64,000 nt of DNA from contig NZ_CP054150.1 in the NCBI RefSeq assembly GCF_021310995.1, forward strand, positions 1 through 64,000, written 5' to 3'. Numbering within the stretch: position 1 is the first letter of the stretch; every line of letters starts with the position of its first letter. This document shows, piece after piece, positions 18,761-29,995 of this stretch. Source of the DNA: Agrobacterium vaccinii. Its GTDB lineage: Bacteria > Pseudomonadota > Alphaproteobacteria > Rhizobiales > Rhizobiaceae. Made by a program: the position numbers and the translations under genes. The notes under the pieces were generated by a model. It had not been told where the DNA came from, did no database searches, and saw nothing but the letters and a program-made list of their open reading frames with translations.

Positions 18761-19266
18761 TGGCCAAACCCGCTCTGTTCTCCAAGCCTATCCCGGCAAT
18801 CGCGCTGATCGTCTGTGCGCTGATCGCAGACCAGATCATCAAGCTTCTGGTAGAAGCCTATCTGCCCTTGCAGCAGATGGTGCCGGTCATGCCCTTCTGG
18901 GCGCTCTACCGCACCTATAATCTCGGTGTTGCCTTTTCCATGCTGGCTGACATGGAAGGCTGGTTCATCGTCACCATGCGCCTGGCCATCGTCGGTTTCG
19001 TCATCTGGCTGTGGCGCAAGACGGATGCGGACCGCACCTTCGCGCATCTGGGCTTCGCGCTCATCATCGCTGGTGCCGCCGGTAATATCTTCGACCGTTT
19101 TCTATACGGCCATGTCATCGATTATATTCTCTTCCACACCGACACATGGTCCTTTGCCGTGTTCAACCTTGCCGATTCCTTCATCACCATCGGTGCCGGT
19201 TGCGTCATTCTGGATGAGATATTGCACGCCAGGGCAACCCAGCGCGCCAAAAACGAGGAACGCTAA
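18757..19266 (+). CDS. lspA: Lipoprotein signal peptidase LspA
   Basis: LspA is the inner-membrane aspartyl protease that cleaves the signal peptide of diacylglyceryl-modified prolipoproteins. The 169-residue protein has four membrane helices. Conserved segments are YNLGVAFS (about 50-57), [19 protein letters not shown] (about 107-125) and [13 protein letters not shown] (about 135-147), which carry the two catalytic aspartates. It overlaps the SPOUT gene by four bases. lnt, acting later in the same pathway, is at 39329. Confidence 0.95.
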   Translation: MMAKPALFSKPIPAIALIVCALIADQIIKLLVEAYLPLQQMVPVMPFWALYRTYNLGVAFSMLADMEGWFIVTMRLAIVGFVIWLWRKTDADRTFAHLGFALIIAGAAGNIFDRFLYGHVIDYILFHTDTWSFAVFNLADSFITIGAGCVILDEILHARATQRAKNEER

Positions 19267-19279
19267 AAGTTTAGCGTTC
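19258..19279. repeat. Perfect inverted repeat over the lspA stop codon
   Basis: GAACGCTAAA and TTTAGCGTTC are perfect complements separated by AG. The TAA stop of lspA is inside the left arm. No T-run follows, so it is a weak terminator candidate; an mRNA 3' stabilising hairpin is also possible. Confidence 0.5.
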
Positions 19280-19321
19280 AAGCCAAGCCAATCCAAACGG
19301 CTGGCGTGGTAGCTATGTGGC

Positions 19322-21568
19322 ATGAGCGAACTGGCGAAACTGAAAGATCAGCTTTCCGAAGCCTTCGGCCCGACTAAGGCGGATGCGGTTTTGCCCGTCG
19401 TTTCGAAAACGACGAGTCCGCCAGAAGCGGGCGCACTTGCCTTTTACAACAAAATCCTGCGCCGGGTGACGCTGTTTACCGCAGGCTGCGGCTTTGCGTT
19501 TGCAAGCGCTGTCTATCTCGGTGGAGATGCGGCGCTCTATATGGCGGCGATCTCCGTTGCTATCTGCGTGTCCTGCGCCTTTTACATGATGGTCCGGTCC
19601 TCCATGCTGCGTCAGGCCTCCATGCGCGATGCGACGGTGATCGAGGCGCGACAGAGGCAGAACGCGGCACTGATGGCTGAAATCCATGAGGCCATGGGCG
19701 ACATCGTGGTCACTCGCGATCTGGAGCGGCGTATCCTGCACACCAATACGGCCTTTTGTGAAATGACCGGCTGCGCCTCACCGCAGGGCAAAACATGCGA
19801 GGAAATCGGCATCGCCTTTCGCCCCGGCGGCAAGGCGCATTGTTACGACGTGGAAATCGCCACGCCCTACGGCCAGCGCATTTTCACTTGGCACGACGTC
19901 GTTGCCAATGATGCAACGAGCAGCCGTCTTGTCATCAACAGCATCGCGCGTGATGTTACCGATGAAAGAGCCGCCATCGTCAGCCGTGAAGATGCGAGGG
20001 TCCGGGCTGAGAATGCCAATGCTGCCAAGGGCAGGCTGCTGGCAACGGTCAGTCACGAAATCCGCCTGCCACTATCGGGCATCCTCGGCATGAACCATCT
20101 GCTCGCACAAACGCAGTTGAACCACGAGCAGCGAAACTATTTGAATGGTATGCGTGAATCTGGGCAAGCACTGGTGCAGCTCGTCGAGGACCTCTTAGAT
20201 TTTTCGACCATGGAGGCCGGTCGTTTCAGGCTGAATCCGCGCGCCGAAAACCTTCGTCAATTGATCGAAAGCGTGGTGGAGATGCTGGCCCACCGCGCCC
20301 ATGAGAAAGGCATCGAGATTGCCTCCATCGTGACGCCTGATGTTCCCGATTACCTGGATTTCGACCCGGCACGGCTTCGCCAGGTGCTGTTCAACCTCAT
20401 TGGCAACGCGGTGAAGTTCACCAGCAAGGGCGGCGTGCTTGTTCAGGCCCAGATGGCGGATGGCGAACTTTCAATCGCTGTCGAGGATACCGGGCCGGGC
20501 ATGAGCGGCGCGGAGCAGGCGCGGATTTTCGGTGAATTCGAACAGGCCGGGCCAACCTCCCAGCGCAGCGCTGGCACCGGGCTTGGCCTCGCCATATCGG
20601 CCCGGATCATCCGTGAGTTTGGAGGCGCACTCAAAGTCGCCAGCCAACGGGGCAGGGGAAGCGTGTTCACGCTCACATTCAAGCCTGCCCCGTTGGCGCA
20701 GACCCTGCCGTCACATCGCGCGGAGGCTCTGAGAAAGGCAAACGTTCTGCTGCTTTCTCCGTCAGGCACGGTCGCAAAGGCAACGGTGACCTCTGTCGAA
20801 GCGCTAGGTGGATCGTGCCTGCACGCTTCGACGCGGCGCGAACTGGAAGCATTGCTTAGCCGATCGCCTGACGCATTCCAGCGATTGACGGATATCATCA
20901 TAGACCACCGTGTGGCCCCACTGTTTCAAGAGACTTTGGAAACTTGGCCGAAAGAGCCGGACCGCCCTGTGAGACGCATTCTGTTGGTCAACCCGGAAGA
21001 GCGCGCTGCGCAAAAACAGGATGCCTTCGACGCCTGGCTGATCCGGCCTCTGCGCGAAAAGTCGCTGACAGATGTCTTGTCGGGACGCTTCAGCGGCGTT
21101 GAGGGTCGCGATGCAATCAACGACAATCACCATCCTGGCTTCGGTTTTGCCAACGTCCTCGATGACACGGCGTATGAGCTCGATGTGCTGGTGGCGGAGG
21201 ACGACCCCGTCAACCTGCGCATTCTACGCGCTGTTCTGGAAAAATCCGGCTGCAAGGTGCGTTCGGTTGCTGATTTTACAGGCCTTACTCAGAGCCTCGC
21301 CAGTGGACCGGATAATCTGCCGGACCTCATCATCTCCGACCTCAATATGCCGGGTGGCGATGGCATCGATATCCTTCCCGGCCTGTGCGCGTCGCTGAGC
21401 GGTCATAACATTCCGATCATCGTGCTCAGTGCAGATACGACGCCGGGTATGCAATCGATTTTATTGGCTGGGGGCGTCGATATCGTGCTCGCAAAACCCG
21501 TCGAACCAAAGCGCCTGATCGAGGAAGTGCTTCGATTGTTTCCTCAAAAAGGGACTGGCAGATTTTAG
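19322..21568 (+). CDS. Hybrid sensor histidine kinase/response regulator
   Basis: The 748-residue protein has two N-terminal membrane helices (about 50-90), a PAS domain (about 105-215) starting MAEIHEAMGDIVVTRDLERRI, and a HisKA domain with phosphorylatable His245 in SHEIRLPLSGIL. A HATPase domain (N box NLIGNAVKFT, G1 DTGPGM, G2 GTGLGLAIS) and a C-terminal receiver with acceptor Asp673 (LIISDLNMPGGDG) follow. About 150 residues between kinase and receiver look like a degenerate receiver. The H box has Leu where most have Thr. There is no adjacent regulator gene, so the output partner is unknown. Confidence 0.9.
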   Translation: MSELAKLKDQLSEAFGPTKADAVLPVVSKTTSPPEAGALAFYNKILRRVTLFTAGCGFAFASAVYLGGDAALYMAAISVAICVSCAFYMMVRSSMLRQASMRDATVIEARQRQNAALMAEIHEAMGDIVVTRDLERRILHTNTAFCEMTGCASPQGKTCEEIGIAFRPGGKAHCYDVEIATPYGQRIFTWHDVVANDATSSRLVINSIARDVTDERAAIVSREDARVRAENANAAKGRLLATVSHEIRLPLSGILGMNHLLAQTQLNHEQRNYLNGMRESGQALVQLVEDLLDFSTMEAGRFRLNPRAENLRQLIESVVEMLAHRAHEKGIEIASIVTPDVPDYLDFDPARLRQVLFNLIGNAVKFTSKGGVLVQAQMADGELSIAVEDTGPGMSGAEQARIFGEFEQAGPTSQRSAGTGLGLAISARIIREFGGALKVASQRGRGSVFTLTFKPAPLAQTLPSHRAEALRKANVLLLSPSGTVAKATVTSVEALGGSCLHASTRRELEALLSRSPDAFQRLTDIIIDHRVAPLFQETLETWPKEPDRPVRRILLVNPEERAAQKQDAFDAWLIRPLREKSLTDVLSGRFSGVEGRDAINDNHHPGFGFANVLDDTAYELDVLVAEDDPVNLRILRAVLEKSGCKVRSVADFTGLTQSLASGPDNLPDLIISDLNMPGGDGIDILPGLCASLSGHNIPIIVLSADTTPGMQSILLAGGVDIVLAKPVEPKRLIEEVLRLFPQKGTGRF

Positions 21569-21665
21569 GTGTCACCGCAGGCCATTGCGCGGCTAACTGT
21601 CACTGTTTTGTCGTCAATAAGTGATTTATGACAGCCAGAACGAAACGGTGGTGGGGCGATTCTCC

Positions 21666-22547
21666 ATGGTCACGGAAATTCTCGAACACGACATTCGCGA
21701 GCGCAATGTCATTGCTGGCGTCAGACCTGCGTCGCAGACGCGGAATGATGATGTCTTCGGGCGTATCGGCTCGCTGGAAACGCGGCTTGCCAGAAACGAG
21801 CGCGAAGTCGACGCTGCCCAGCATGTTCGCTACCGCGTCTTCGTCGAGGAAATGGGTGCGCGTCTTCCAGCAGACGCCATGCGCCGTAGCCGCGACATCG
21901 ATGCTTTCGATGCGGTGTGCGACCATCTCCTGGTTCTCGACAACGCCATCGAAGGCGACTCGGAAGATCAGATCGTCGGCACCTACCGTCTGTTGCGGCA
22001 GGAAACCGCCTTTGCCCATAACGGCTTCTACTCCGCAAGCGAGTTCGATATCGAGGGTTTGATCGCCCGCCATCCCGGCAAGCGATTCATGGAATTGGGT
22101 CGCTCCTGCGTCCTGCCGGAATATCGCACCAAGCGAACCGTGGAGTTGCTTTGGCAGGGAAATTGGGCCTACGCCGTCAGGCACCGCATGGACGCCATGA
22201 TCGGTTGCGCCTCCTTTCCCGGTGTTCAGCCGGAAGCCCACGCTTTGCCTCTGTCTTTCCTGCATCACAATTGCGGTGCCAAGGGCGAATGGTCGGCATC
22301 TGCCTTGCCTGAGCTTTACCGTGAAATGGACATGATGCCCACGGAAGCCATCAATCCGCGCCGTGCGCTTTCGGCCATGCCCCCCTTGATCAAGGCCTAT
22401 ATGCGCATCGGCGCCACATTCGGCTCCGGTGCCGTGGTCGATCACGCTTTCAACACCACCGATGTGCTGGTCATCTTGCCGGTCTCATCCATTGCTGGGC
22501 GGTACATCAATTATTACGGCGGCGAGGGCTATCGTTTTAACGGATAG
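21666..22547 (+). CDS. olsB: Ornithine N-acyltransferase OlsB (lyso-ornithine lipid synthesis)
   Basis: OlsB transfers a 3-hydroxyacyl group from acyl carrier protein to ornithine, the first step to the phosphorus-free ornithine lipids of rhizobia. The 293-residue protein belongs to the GNAT-like hemolysin/acyltransferase family, with AQHVRYRVFVEEMGARL near residue 51 and MELGRSCVLPEYRTKRTVELLW in the cofactor-binding part. I prefer the ATG at 21666 (MVTEILEHD), about ten bases after GGGG; a GTG at 21621 would add 15 residues. The second-step gene olsA is about 12 kb downstream, not adjacent. Confidence 0.85.
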   Translation: MVTEILEHDIRERNVIAGVRPASQTRNDDVFGRIGSLETRLARNEREVDAAQHVRYRVFVEEMGARLPADAMRRSRDIDAFDAVCDHLLVLDNAIEGDSEDQIVGTYRLLRQETAFAHNGFYSASEFDIEGLIARHPGKRFMELGRSCVLPEYRTKRTVELLWQGNWAYAVRHRMDAMIGCASFPGVQPEAHALPLSFLHHNCGAKGEWSASALPELYREMDMMPTEAINPRRALSAMPPLIKAYMRIGATFGSGAVVDHAFNTTDVLVILPVSSIAGRYINYYGGEGYRFNG

Positions 22548-22663
22548 GGCCTGAATATCAGCAGCTTCCTGTGGGCAGGTGGTCCGGGTGTGTTGTCCTG
22601 ATGGGGCGGGACCGTTAGTCTCTGCGCTCGTTTCCCGCAACACACAGCGATATTGAAAAGCCA

Positions 22664-25378
22664 TTGACGGACGTTCACTCCACTGCCTCGCTCATCTCAG
22701 AGGAAAGCCGCGCCTCGGCTACTCCGATGATGGAGCAATATATCGAGATCAAGGCGAACAACCCCGGTTCGCTTCTGTTCTATCGCATGGGCGATTTTTA
22801 CGAGCTTTTCTTCGATGATGCGGCGGAGGCGTCGCGGGCACTGGGCATTACACTGACGAAACGCGGGCAGCATCTGGGGCAGGATATTCCCATGTGCGGT
22901 GTTCCCGTCCATGCCGCTGACGACTATCTGCAAAAGCTCATTCTGCGCGGCTATCGCGTTGCCGTTTGCGAGCAGACCGAAGATCCTGCTGAAGCCAAGA
23001 AGCGTGGCTCGAAATCCGTTGTTCGTCGTGATGTCGTCCGGCTGGTCACACCCGGCACGCTGACGGAAGACAAGCTGCTCTCGCCGACGGAATCCAATTA
23101 TCTGATGGCGCTGGCCCGTATCAAGGGAAGTTCCGAAGCGCAGTTCGCACTTGCCTGGATCGACATCTCCACGGGTGTTTTCCGCTTGGCAGAAACGACG
23201 CTGACGCGGCTTCTGGCCGATATATGGCGCATCGATCCGCGCGAATTGATCGTTGCCGACAGCCTGTTTCATGATGAGGAACTGAGGCCGGTTTTCGATG
23301 TGCTGGGTCGTGTCGCCGTGCCGCAGCCCTCCATTCTGTTCGACAGTGCAACGGCCGAAGGACGCATTGCGCGCTATTTCGGTGTCGCCACGCTGGATGG
23401 CTTCGGAAGTTTTTCCCGCATCGAAATGGCTGCCGCAGCCGCAGCCGTTGCCTATGTCGAAAAAACGCAGATCGCAGAACGCCCGCCCCTGGGCGCACCG
23501 GAGCGCGAAAGTGCGGCCTCGACCCTGTTCATAGATCCGGCCACCCGCGCCAATCTGGAGCTGACGAAAACCCTTTCGGGTGAGCGCGATGGATCGCTGC
23601 TGCACGCCATCAACCGCACCGTGACAGGTGGGGGCGCGCGGCTCTTGGCCGAGCGGCTGATGTCGCCTTTGACGGACCCGGAGCAGATCAATACCCGTCT
23701 CGACGCCGTTGCCTATCTGCTTGATGATGTTCCCCTGTGTGACGAGTTGCGGGAGGCGTTGAAGCATGTGGCAGATATGCCGCGCGCGCTTTCGCGTCTT
23801 GCACTTGACCGTGGCGGGCCGCGTGATCTGGGTGCGATCAAGGTGGGGCTTTCTGCCGCTGCCGACGTCGCGACATTGCTGGATCACGGCTTGCTGCCGG
23901 ATGAGTTGGCCGATGCGCTTGCAAATTTGAAGGCGCTTCCGACGACGCTTGAGCAGACGTTGAATGCGACGTTGTCGGATGAATTGCCGCTCTTAAAGCG
24001 CGATGGCGGTTTCGTGCGCGATGGTTGGAGCAACGAGCTGGACGAAGTCCGCGCACTACGCGACCAGTCCCGTCGGGTCATCGCTGGCTTGCAACTGCAA
24101 TATTCCGAAGAGACTGGTATCAAGTCGCTGAAGATCAAGCACAACAATGTGCTGGGTTACTTCATCGAGGTCAGCGCCGGACATGCCGATGTCATGATGG
24201 TGGGTGATGAGGCGAAGGCCCGCTTCATCCACCGCCAGACGATGGCTGGCGCCATGCGCTTTACCACGACTGAGCTTGCCGATCTGGAAAGCCGCATTGC
24301 TAATGCCGCAGCGCAGGCCCTGACCATGGAATTGCAGGCCTTCGACCAGATGGTGCGCGCCGTCGTATCGCATTCAGAGGTCATCAAGGCTGGTGCTCTG
24401 GCGCTTGCGGTGATCGATGTTGCAACAAGCCTTGCCTGTCTGGCGGCAGAGCAGGCCTATTGCCGACCGGTCATCGATGGCTCCATGATGTTTGATATCA
24501 AGGGCGGACGCCACCCGGTGGTGGAGCAGGCGCTTCGCCGCCAATCGAGCGGGCCGTTCATCGCCAATAACTGCGATCTGTCATCGGTGGGCGGTCATCG
24601 CAACGGCGCCATCTGGCTGCTGACAGGCCCGAACATGGGCGGTAAATCGACATTCCTGCGCCAGAATGCGCTGATTGCCATTCTCGGCCAGATCGGCTCC
24701 TTCGTGCCGGCAGAGTCTGCCCATATCGGCATCGTCGACCGCCTGTTTTCCCGTGTCGGCGCATCGGATGATCTGGCGCGCGGTCGCTCGACCTTCATGG
24801 TGGAGATGGTTGAAACGGCGGCTATCCTTAATCAGGCCACGGATTGTTCGCTTGTCATTCTGGATGAGATTGGACGCGGCACGGCAACCTTTGACGGGCT
24901 CTCTATCGCCTGGGCCGCGGTGGAGCATCTCCATGAGGTCAACAGGTGCCGTGGCCTCTTCGCCACTCATTTCCATGAGTTGACGGTGCTGTCGGAAAAG
25001 CTGGGGCGTCTCTCCAACGCAACCATGAAGGTGCGGGAATGGGAAGGCGACGTTATCTTTCTGCACGAGGTCGGGCCCGGTGCTGCCGACCGTTCCTACG
25101 GTATTCAAGTCGCGCGGCTGGCGGGCCTGCCGGCGTCTGTAGTCGAGCGTGCCAAGGACGTTCTGACCAAGCTGGAGGATGCTGACCGCAAGAATCCGGC
25201 AAGCCAGTTGATTGACGATCTGCCACTGTTTCAGATGGCGGTGCGGCGCGAGGACAGCCGCTCGGCTGGCAAATCGAAAGTCGATGAAGCGCTCAAGGCT
25301 TTGAACCCGGATGAAATGACGCCGCGGGAGGCGCTCGATGCGCTTTATGCCCTCAAGAAACAACTTGGCAACGCTTGA
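22664..25378 (+). CDS. mutS: DNA mismatch repair protein MutS
   Basis: MutS recognises mismatches and small loops and recruits MutL. The 904-residue protein has the N-terminal mismatch-reading Phe-X-Glu at F45-E47 (GDFYELF), core and clamp domains, Walker A GPNMGGKS at about 655-662 and Walker [11 protein letters not shown], then the helix-turn-helix ([16 protein letters not shown]). The frame starts at a TTG (22664) without a good ribosome site; the next in-frame ATGs are at 22727/22730, which would drop 21 or 22 non-conserved residues. No mutL is in the window. Confidence 0.96.
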   Translation: MTDVHSTASLISEESRASATPMMEQYIEIKANNPGSLLFYRMGDFYELFFDDAAEASRALGITLTKRGQHLGQDIPMCGVPVHAADDYLQKLILRGYRVAVCEQTEDPAEAKKRGSKSVVRRDVVRLVTPGTLTEDKLLSPTESNYLMALARIKGSSEAQFALAWIDISTGVFRLAETTLTRLLADIWRIDPRELIVADSLFHDEELRPVFDVLGRVAVPQPSILFDSATAEGRIARYFGVATLDGFGSFSRIEMAAAAAAVAYVEKTQIAERPPLGAPERESAASTLFIDPATRANLELTKTLSGERDGSLLHAINRTVTGGGARLLAERLMSPLTDPEQINTRLDAVAYLLDDVPLCDELREALKHVADMPRALSRLALDRGGPRDLGAIKVGLSAAADVATLLDHGLLPDELADALANLKALPTTLEQTLNATLSDELPLLKRDGGFVRDGWSNELDEVRALRDQSRRVIAGLQLQYSEETGIKSLKIKHNNVLGYFIEVSAGHADVMMVGDEAKARFIHRQTMAGAMRFTTTELADLESRIANAAAQALTMELQAFDQMVRAVVSHSEVIKAGALALAVIDVATSLACLAAEQAYCRPVIDGSMMFDIKGGRHPVVEQALRRQSSGPFIANNCDLSSVGGHRNGAIWLLTGPNMGGKSTFLRQNALIAILGQIGSFVPAESAHIGIVDRLFSRVGASDDLARGRSTFMVEMVETAAILNQATDCSLVILDEIGRGTATFDGLSIAWAAVEHLHEVNRCRGLFATHFHELTVLSEKLGRLSNATMKVREWEGDVIFLHEVGPGAADRSYGIQVARLAGLPASVVERAKDVLTKLEDADRKNPASQLIDDLPLFQMAVRREDSRSAGKSKVDEALKALNPDEMTPREALDALYALKKQLGNA

Positions 25379-25443
25379 GCCTTACAGTGCCTGTCCATCA
25401 CGTCTTAAAATCGCTATAGGGCTATGGCAAAAGCGCAGTCCGT

Positions 25444-28293
25444 ATGAAATGGATATCGGCATCAATGGCCATCAAGGACCTGGATTTTACCGCAATATTG
25501 GACGTTGCGGCTCTCAAGCATGAGTGTGACGCTATCTTTCAGGGAGAAGGGAAGCGCGTTTCCGATGTCCGCGCAGACCTTTTGCCGATCTTCAAGAGGG
25601 CAAGCGGGCAAGGACGCGACAAGGCCCGCGAGCTGTTGAATACCGAAGGCGGTGGCATCGATTGCGCCCGTCGCATTTCCTGGCTTCAGGATCGCCTCAT
25701 CGAAGTTCTCTATGATTTGGCCTGCCAGCATGTCTATCCGGCTGACGCGCCCCAGGTGGCGATCACGGCTGTGGGCGGATACGGGCGTGGCACTCTGGCG
25801 CCGGGCTCCGATATCGATCTCCTGTTCCTGCTGCCGCCCAAACACACGGCGGATATGAACAAGGCCATCGAATTCATTCTCTACATTCTGTGGGATGTCG
25901 GCTTCAAGGTTGGCCACGCGACCCGCACAGTGGACGAGTGCATTCGTCTGTCCAAGGCCGATATGACCATCCGTACCGCCATTCTTGAAATGCGGGCCAT
26001 CTGCGGAAAACAGACGCTGGCCGATGAACTCGAGCGTCGGTTCGAAACCGAGGTCGTCACCAATAGCGGCCCGGAATTCATTGCCGCAAAGCTGGCGGAG
26101 CGCGATCAGCGCCATCGCAAGGCAGGCGACACGCGCTATCTAGTGGAGCCCAATGTCAAGGAAGGCAAGGGCGGTCTGCGCGACCTCCATACGCTGTTCT
26201 GGATTGCCAAATATTACTACCACGTGCGTGATACCGCAGAACTGGTGAAGCTGGGCGTGCTCTCCAAACGCGAGCTGAAGCTGTTCGAAAAGGCGGATGA
26301 TTTCCTCTGGACCGTGCGTTGCCAGATGCATTTCATCACCGGCAAGGCAGAGGAACGCCTGTCATTCGACATCCAGCGTGAAATTGCGGGATCACTGAAT
26401 TACCAGCCGCGTCCCGGCCTGTCGGCTGTCGAGCGCTTCATGAAGCACTACTTCCTGGTCGCCAAGGATGTCGGCGATCTCACGCGCATTCTCTGCGCCG
26501 CCTTGGAAGACAAGCAGGCGAAAGATGTACCCGGCCTGTCGGGCGTGTTCAGCCGCTTTGCCCATCGTTTGCGCAAAATACCGGGGTCTGACGAATTCGT
26601 GGAAGATCGTGGCCGCATCGCGCTTGCCAATGCCGATGTTTTTCGCCGTGACCCCGTCAGCCTTATCCGGCTGTTTCATGTGGCCGATATCAACAATCTG
26701 GAACTGCACCCGGATGCGTTGCGGGTGGTGACCCGCTCGCTGGCGCTGATCAACCACGAACTGCGCGACAATGAGGAAGCCAACCGGCTGTTCCTGGCAA
26801 TCCTCACCTCGCGACGGGACCCTGCACTGACGCTGCGCCGCATGAACGAAGCCGGTGTGCTGGGCAAGTTCATCCCGGAATTCGGCAAGATCGTCGCGAT
26901 GATGCAGTTCAATATGTATCATCACTACACGGTCGATGAGCATCTGATCCGTTCCGTTGCCGTGCTGTCCGAAATCGAGAAAGGACAGGCGGTCGATACC
27001 CATCCGCTGGTCAACCAGTTGATGCCTGCTATCGAAGACCGCGACGTCCTCTATGTCGCGGTGCTGCTGCACGATGTCGCCAAAGGCAGGCAAGAGGATC
27101 ACTCCATTGCCGGTGCCCGGGTGGCGCGCAAACTCTGCCAGCGCTTCCGCCTGACCAGCAAACAGACGGAAACCGTCTTCTGGTTGATCGAGCAGCATCT
27201 CTTGATGTCGATGGTGGCGCAGACCCGCGACCTTCACGACCGCAAGACGATCACCGACTTTGCCGACAAGGTGCAGTCCATGGAGCGGCTGAAAATGCTG
27301 CTGATCCTCACCGTCTGCGACATCAGGGCCGTGGGGCCGGATGTTTGGAACGGCTGGAAAGGCCAGTTGCTACGCACGCTCTACTACGAGACCGAGCTTC
27401 TTCTCTCCGGCGGTTTCTCGGAAACGTCCCGCAAGGAACGCGCCAAGATCGCCCGTCAGGCACTTTACGATTCCCTGACGGATTGGGGTCAGAAGGCACG
27501 CCGCAAATACACGGCGCTGCATTACGAGCCCTATCTCTTGTCGGTCGATCTGGACGATCAGATTCGCCATACGCGGTTTTTGAGAGAAACGGACAAACAG
27601 GAAAAAGTCCTGTCCACCATGGTCCGAACGCACTCCTTCCACGCCATTACCGAAATTACGGTGCTGGCGCCTGACCACCCGCGTCTGCTGTCGATCATTA
27701 CAGGTGCTTGTGCCGCTGCCGGTGCCAATATTGCCGACGCGCAAATCTTCACGACGTCGGACGGGCGGGCGCTGGACACCATTCTCATCAACAGAGAATT
27801 TCCGATCGACGAGGATGAGACGCGGCGTGCCAACAATATCGGCAAGATGATCGAGGAGGTTCTGGCGGGCCAGAAGCGTATTCCAGAAATCATCGCGACC
27901 CGCACCAAGAGCCGCAAGAAAAGCAAGACATTCAACATTCCGCCATCCGTCACCATCTCGAATGGTCTGTCCAACAAGTTCACGGTCATTGAGGTCGAAT
28001 GCCTCGATCGTACCGGCCTTCTGGCAGATATGACGGCTGTGCTGGCCGATCTTTCGCTGGATATCACATCGGCGCGCATCACCACCTTCGGCGAGAAGGT
28101 GATCGATACGTTCTACGTGACCGATCTCTTCGGTCAAAAGGTCATGACAGACAATCGCCAGGCGAGCATTGCCTCACGCCTGAAGGCCGTCATGGCCGAG
28201 CAGGAAGACGAATTGCGCGACCGCATGCCGCCCGGCATCATCGCACACCCCGATGTCGCAGCCTTGCCTGCCGCACGTACCGCGAAGGCTTGA
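25444..28293 (+). CDS. glnD: [Protein-PII] uridylyltransferase/uridylyl-removing enzyme GlnD
   Basis: GlnD senses glutamine and adds or removes UMP on PII proteins, setting the nitrogen-control cascade that leads to rpoN-dependent genes. The 949-residue protein has the nucleotidyltransferase site [15 protein letters not shown] at 111-125, a metal-dependent HD hydrolase domain with His543-Asp544 ([14 protein letters not shown]), and two C-terminal ACT domains ([13 protein letters not shown] and [15 protein letters not shown]). An in-frame ATG at 25465 is an alternative start. murJ begins seven bases after the stop. Confidence 0.95.
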   Translation: MKWISASMAIKDLDFTAILDVAALKHECDAIFQGEGKRVSDVRADLLPIFKRASGQGRDKARELLNTEGGGIDCARRISWLQDRLIEVLYDLACQHVYPADAPQVAITAVGGYGRGTLAPGSDIDLLFLLPPKHTADMNKAIEFILYILWDVGFKVGHATRTVDECIRLSKADMTIRTAILEMRAICGKQTLADELERRFETEVVTNSGPEFIAAKLAERDQRHRKAGDTRYLVEPNVKEGKGGLRDLHTLFWIAKYYYHVRDTAELVKLGVLSKRELKLFEKADDFLWTVRCQMHFITGKAEERLSFDIQREIAGSLNYQPRPGLSAVERFMKHYFLVAKDVGDLTRILCAALEDKQAKDVPGLSGVFSRFAHRLRKIPGSDEFVEDRGRIALANADVFRRDPVSLIRLFHVADINNLELHPDALRVVTRSLALINHELRDNEEANRLFLAILTSRRDPALTLRRMNEAGVLGKFIPEFGKIVAMMQFNMYHHYTVDEHLIRSVAVLSEIEKGQAVDTHPLVNQLMPAIEDRDVLYVAVLLHDVAKGRQEDHSIAGARVARKLCQRFRLTSKQTETVFWLIEQHLLMSMVAQTRDLHDRKTITDFADKVQSMERLKMLLILTVCDIRAVGPDVWNGWKGQLLRTLYYETELLLSGGFSETSRKERAKIARQALYDSLTDWGQKARRKYTALHYEPYLLSVDLDDQIRHTRFLRETDKQEKVLSTMVRTHSFHAITEITVLAPDHPRLLSIITGACAAAGANIADAQIFTTSDGRALDTILINREFPIDEDETRRANNIGKMIEEVLAGQKRIPEIIATRTKSRKKSKTFNIPPSVTISNGLSNKFTVIEVECLDRTGLLADMTAVLADLSLDITSARITTFGEKVIDTFYVTDLFGQKVMTDNRQASIASRLKAVMAEQEDELRDRMPPGIIAHPDVAALPAARTAKA

Positions 28294-28300
28294 AGATAGA

Positions 28301-29902
28301 ATGGGTTTGATCGCCAAATTCGCAACGGTCGGCGCCGCGACGCTGGGCAGCCGCCTCTTCGGTTTCGTCCGTGAAATGCTGATGGCCGCCGCAGTCGGTA
28401 CCGGGCCGGTGGCGGATGCGTTCAACGCAGCGTTTCGGTTCCCCAACACCTTCCGTCGCCTGTTTGCCGAGGGTGCCTTCAACTCCGCCTTCGTGCCGCT
28501 GTTTGCCAAGGAAATCGAAGCCAACGGCATGGAGGGCGCAAAGCGCTTTTCGGAAGAAGTCTTCGGCGTTCTCTTCACGGTGCTGATGGCGCTGACGATC
28601 ATCATGGAACTGTCGATGCCCTTCATCGTGAAAACGGTGATTGCGCCGGGCTTCGTTGAAGATCCAACCAAATTCGACAATACCGTGCGTCTCGCAACCA
28701 TCATGTTCCCCTATCTCGCCTGCATGTCGCTGGCGGCGATGATGGGCGGCATGCTGAACTCGCTTCATCGCTATTTTGCAGCGGCCATCGCACCTGTTTT
28801 TCTCAACATCATTCTTATCGGCGTGCTGGGTATGGCCTGGTGGAAGAGTTTCGATCCGCTTCAGGTCGGCTATGCTCTCTCCTGGGGCGTGATGGCCGCC
28901 GGTTTCGTGCAACTGGCCATCGTTTGGATTGCCGTGCGCAACGCCGGTATCAAGATAGGCTTTCGCCGCCCGCGCATGACCGGCAACGTCAAGCGCTTGT
29001 TGGTGCTGGCCCTGCCTGCTGCGATCACAGGCGGCATCACCCAGATCAACCTGTTGATCAACACCAATATTGCATCCGGCGGTGAGGGCGTTATCTCCTC
29101 CCTGGCCTATGCGGACCGTATCTACCAGTTGCCGCTTGGTGTGGTCGGTATTGCCGTTGCAACGGTGCTGTTGCCGGAACTCGCCCGCGCGCTACGGGGT
29201 GGGCAGCAGGTCGAAGCTGCCAACCTGCAAAACCGCTCCGTCGAATTCGTGATGTTCCTGACCCTTCCGGCCGCTGCCGCTCTGCTGGTCATGGCCGAAC
29301 CTATCGTCCGTTTTCTGTACGAGCGCGGCAACTTCTCGCCATCTGCAACCGTGACAGTCGCTGAAATTCTCGGAATCTATGGCCTCGGGCTTCCAGCCTT
29401 CGTGCTGATCAAAGCCTTCATCCCAGGCTTCTTCGCCCGTGAAGATACCCGCACGCCGATGATCTTTGCAGCGATTTCGGTCGTCGTGAATGTGTCCATG
29501 GCGCTCACCCTGTTTCCATCCTATGGCGGACCGGGCATTGCGACGGCGGAGATCACCGCCGGTTGGGTCAATGCCGCTCTTCTCTTTGGCATGCTGTTGT
29601 GGCGCGGACACTGGAAACTCGATATTCCGCTCCTGACCCGCATTCCCCGGCTGCTGGTTGCTGCCGGTGTGATGGCGGTCGCCATTCACTATGCGCTCGC
29701 CCATCTGTCCTTCGAATTGTCAGCCGCATCCTCTATCGCGGTGCGAGCAGGCACCCTCGTCGGCCTCGTCTTTGCGGCAATGGTGCTGTATTTCGGTCTT
29801 GCCTTCCTGTCCGGTGGCGCAAGCCTTGCCATGGTCAAACGCGGGTTGAAGCGGCGTCAGATGAAGAAGGAAACTCAAACCGAGCCCACCGAAATCCCTT
29901 GA
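28301..29902 (+). CDS. murJ: Lipid II flippase MurJ (MviN)
   Basis: MurJ moves lipid II across the inner membrane for peptidoglycan synthesis. The 533-residue protein has about 14 membrane helices of the MOP fold and the conserved start TLGSRLFGFVREMLMAAAVG, with FRRLFAEGAFNSAFVPLF in the first loop region (about 49-66). I chose ATG 28301 (MGLIAKFATVG), seven bases after glnD; a longer frame from 28253 overlaps glnD and adds untypical residues. The glnD-murJ-trpS order is typical of Rhizobiales. Confidence 0.94.
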   Translation: MGLIAKFATVGAATLGSRLFGFVREMLMAAAVGTGPVADAFNAAFRFPNTFRRLFAEGAFNSAFVPLFAKEIEANGMEGAKRFSEEVFGVLFTVLMALTIIMELSMPFIVKTVIAPGFVEDPTKFDNTVRLATIMFPYLACMSLAAMMGGMLNSLHRYFAAAIAPVFLNIILIGVLGMAWWKSFDPLQVGYALSWGVMAAGFVQLAIVWIAVRNAGIKIGFRRPRMTGNVKRLLVLALPAAITGGITQINLLINTNIASGGEGVISSLAYADRIYQLPLGVVGIAVATVLLPELARALRGGQQVEAANLQNRSVEFVMFLTLPAAAALLVMAEPIVRFLYERGNFSPSATVTVAEILGIYGLGLPAFVLIKAFIPGFFAREDTRTPMIFAAISVVVNVSMALTLFPSYGGPGIATAEITAGWVNAALLFGMLLWRGHWKLDIPLLTRIPRLLVAAGVMAVAIHYALAHLSFELSAASSIAVRAGTLVGLVFAAMVLYFGLAFLSGGASLAMVKRGLKRRQMKKETQTEPTEIP

Positions 29903-29995
29903 TTGCAGGCCGTTGCGGGTGCATAAGCGCGGCCAATTTGAAACCCAATCCGAAACATGGGGCAAGGCCCTCCACAAGCCTTATCGAGGACGATG

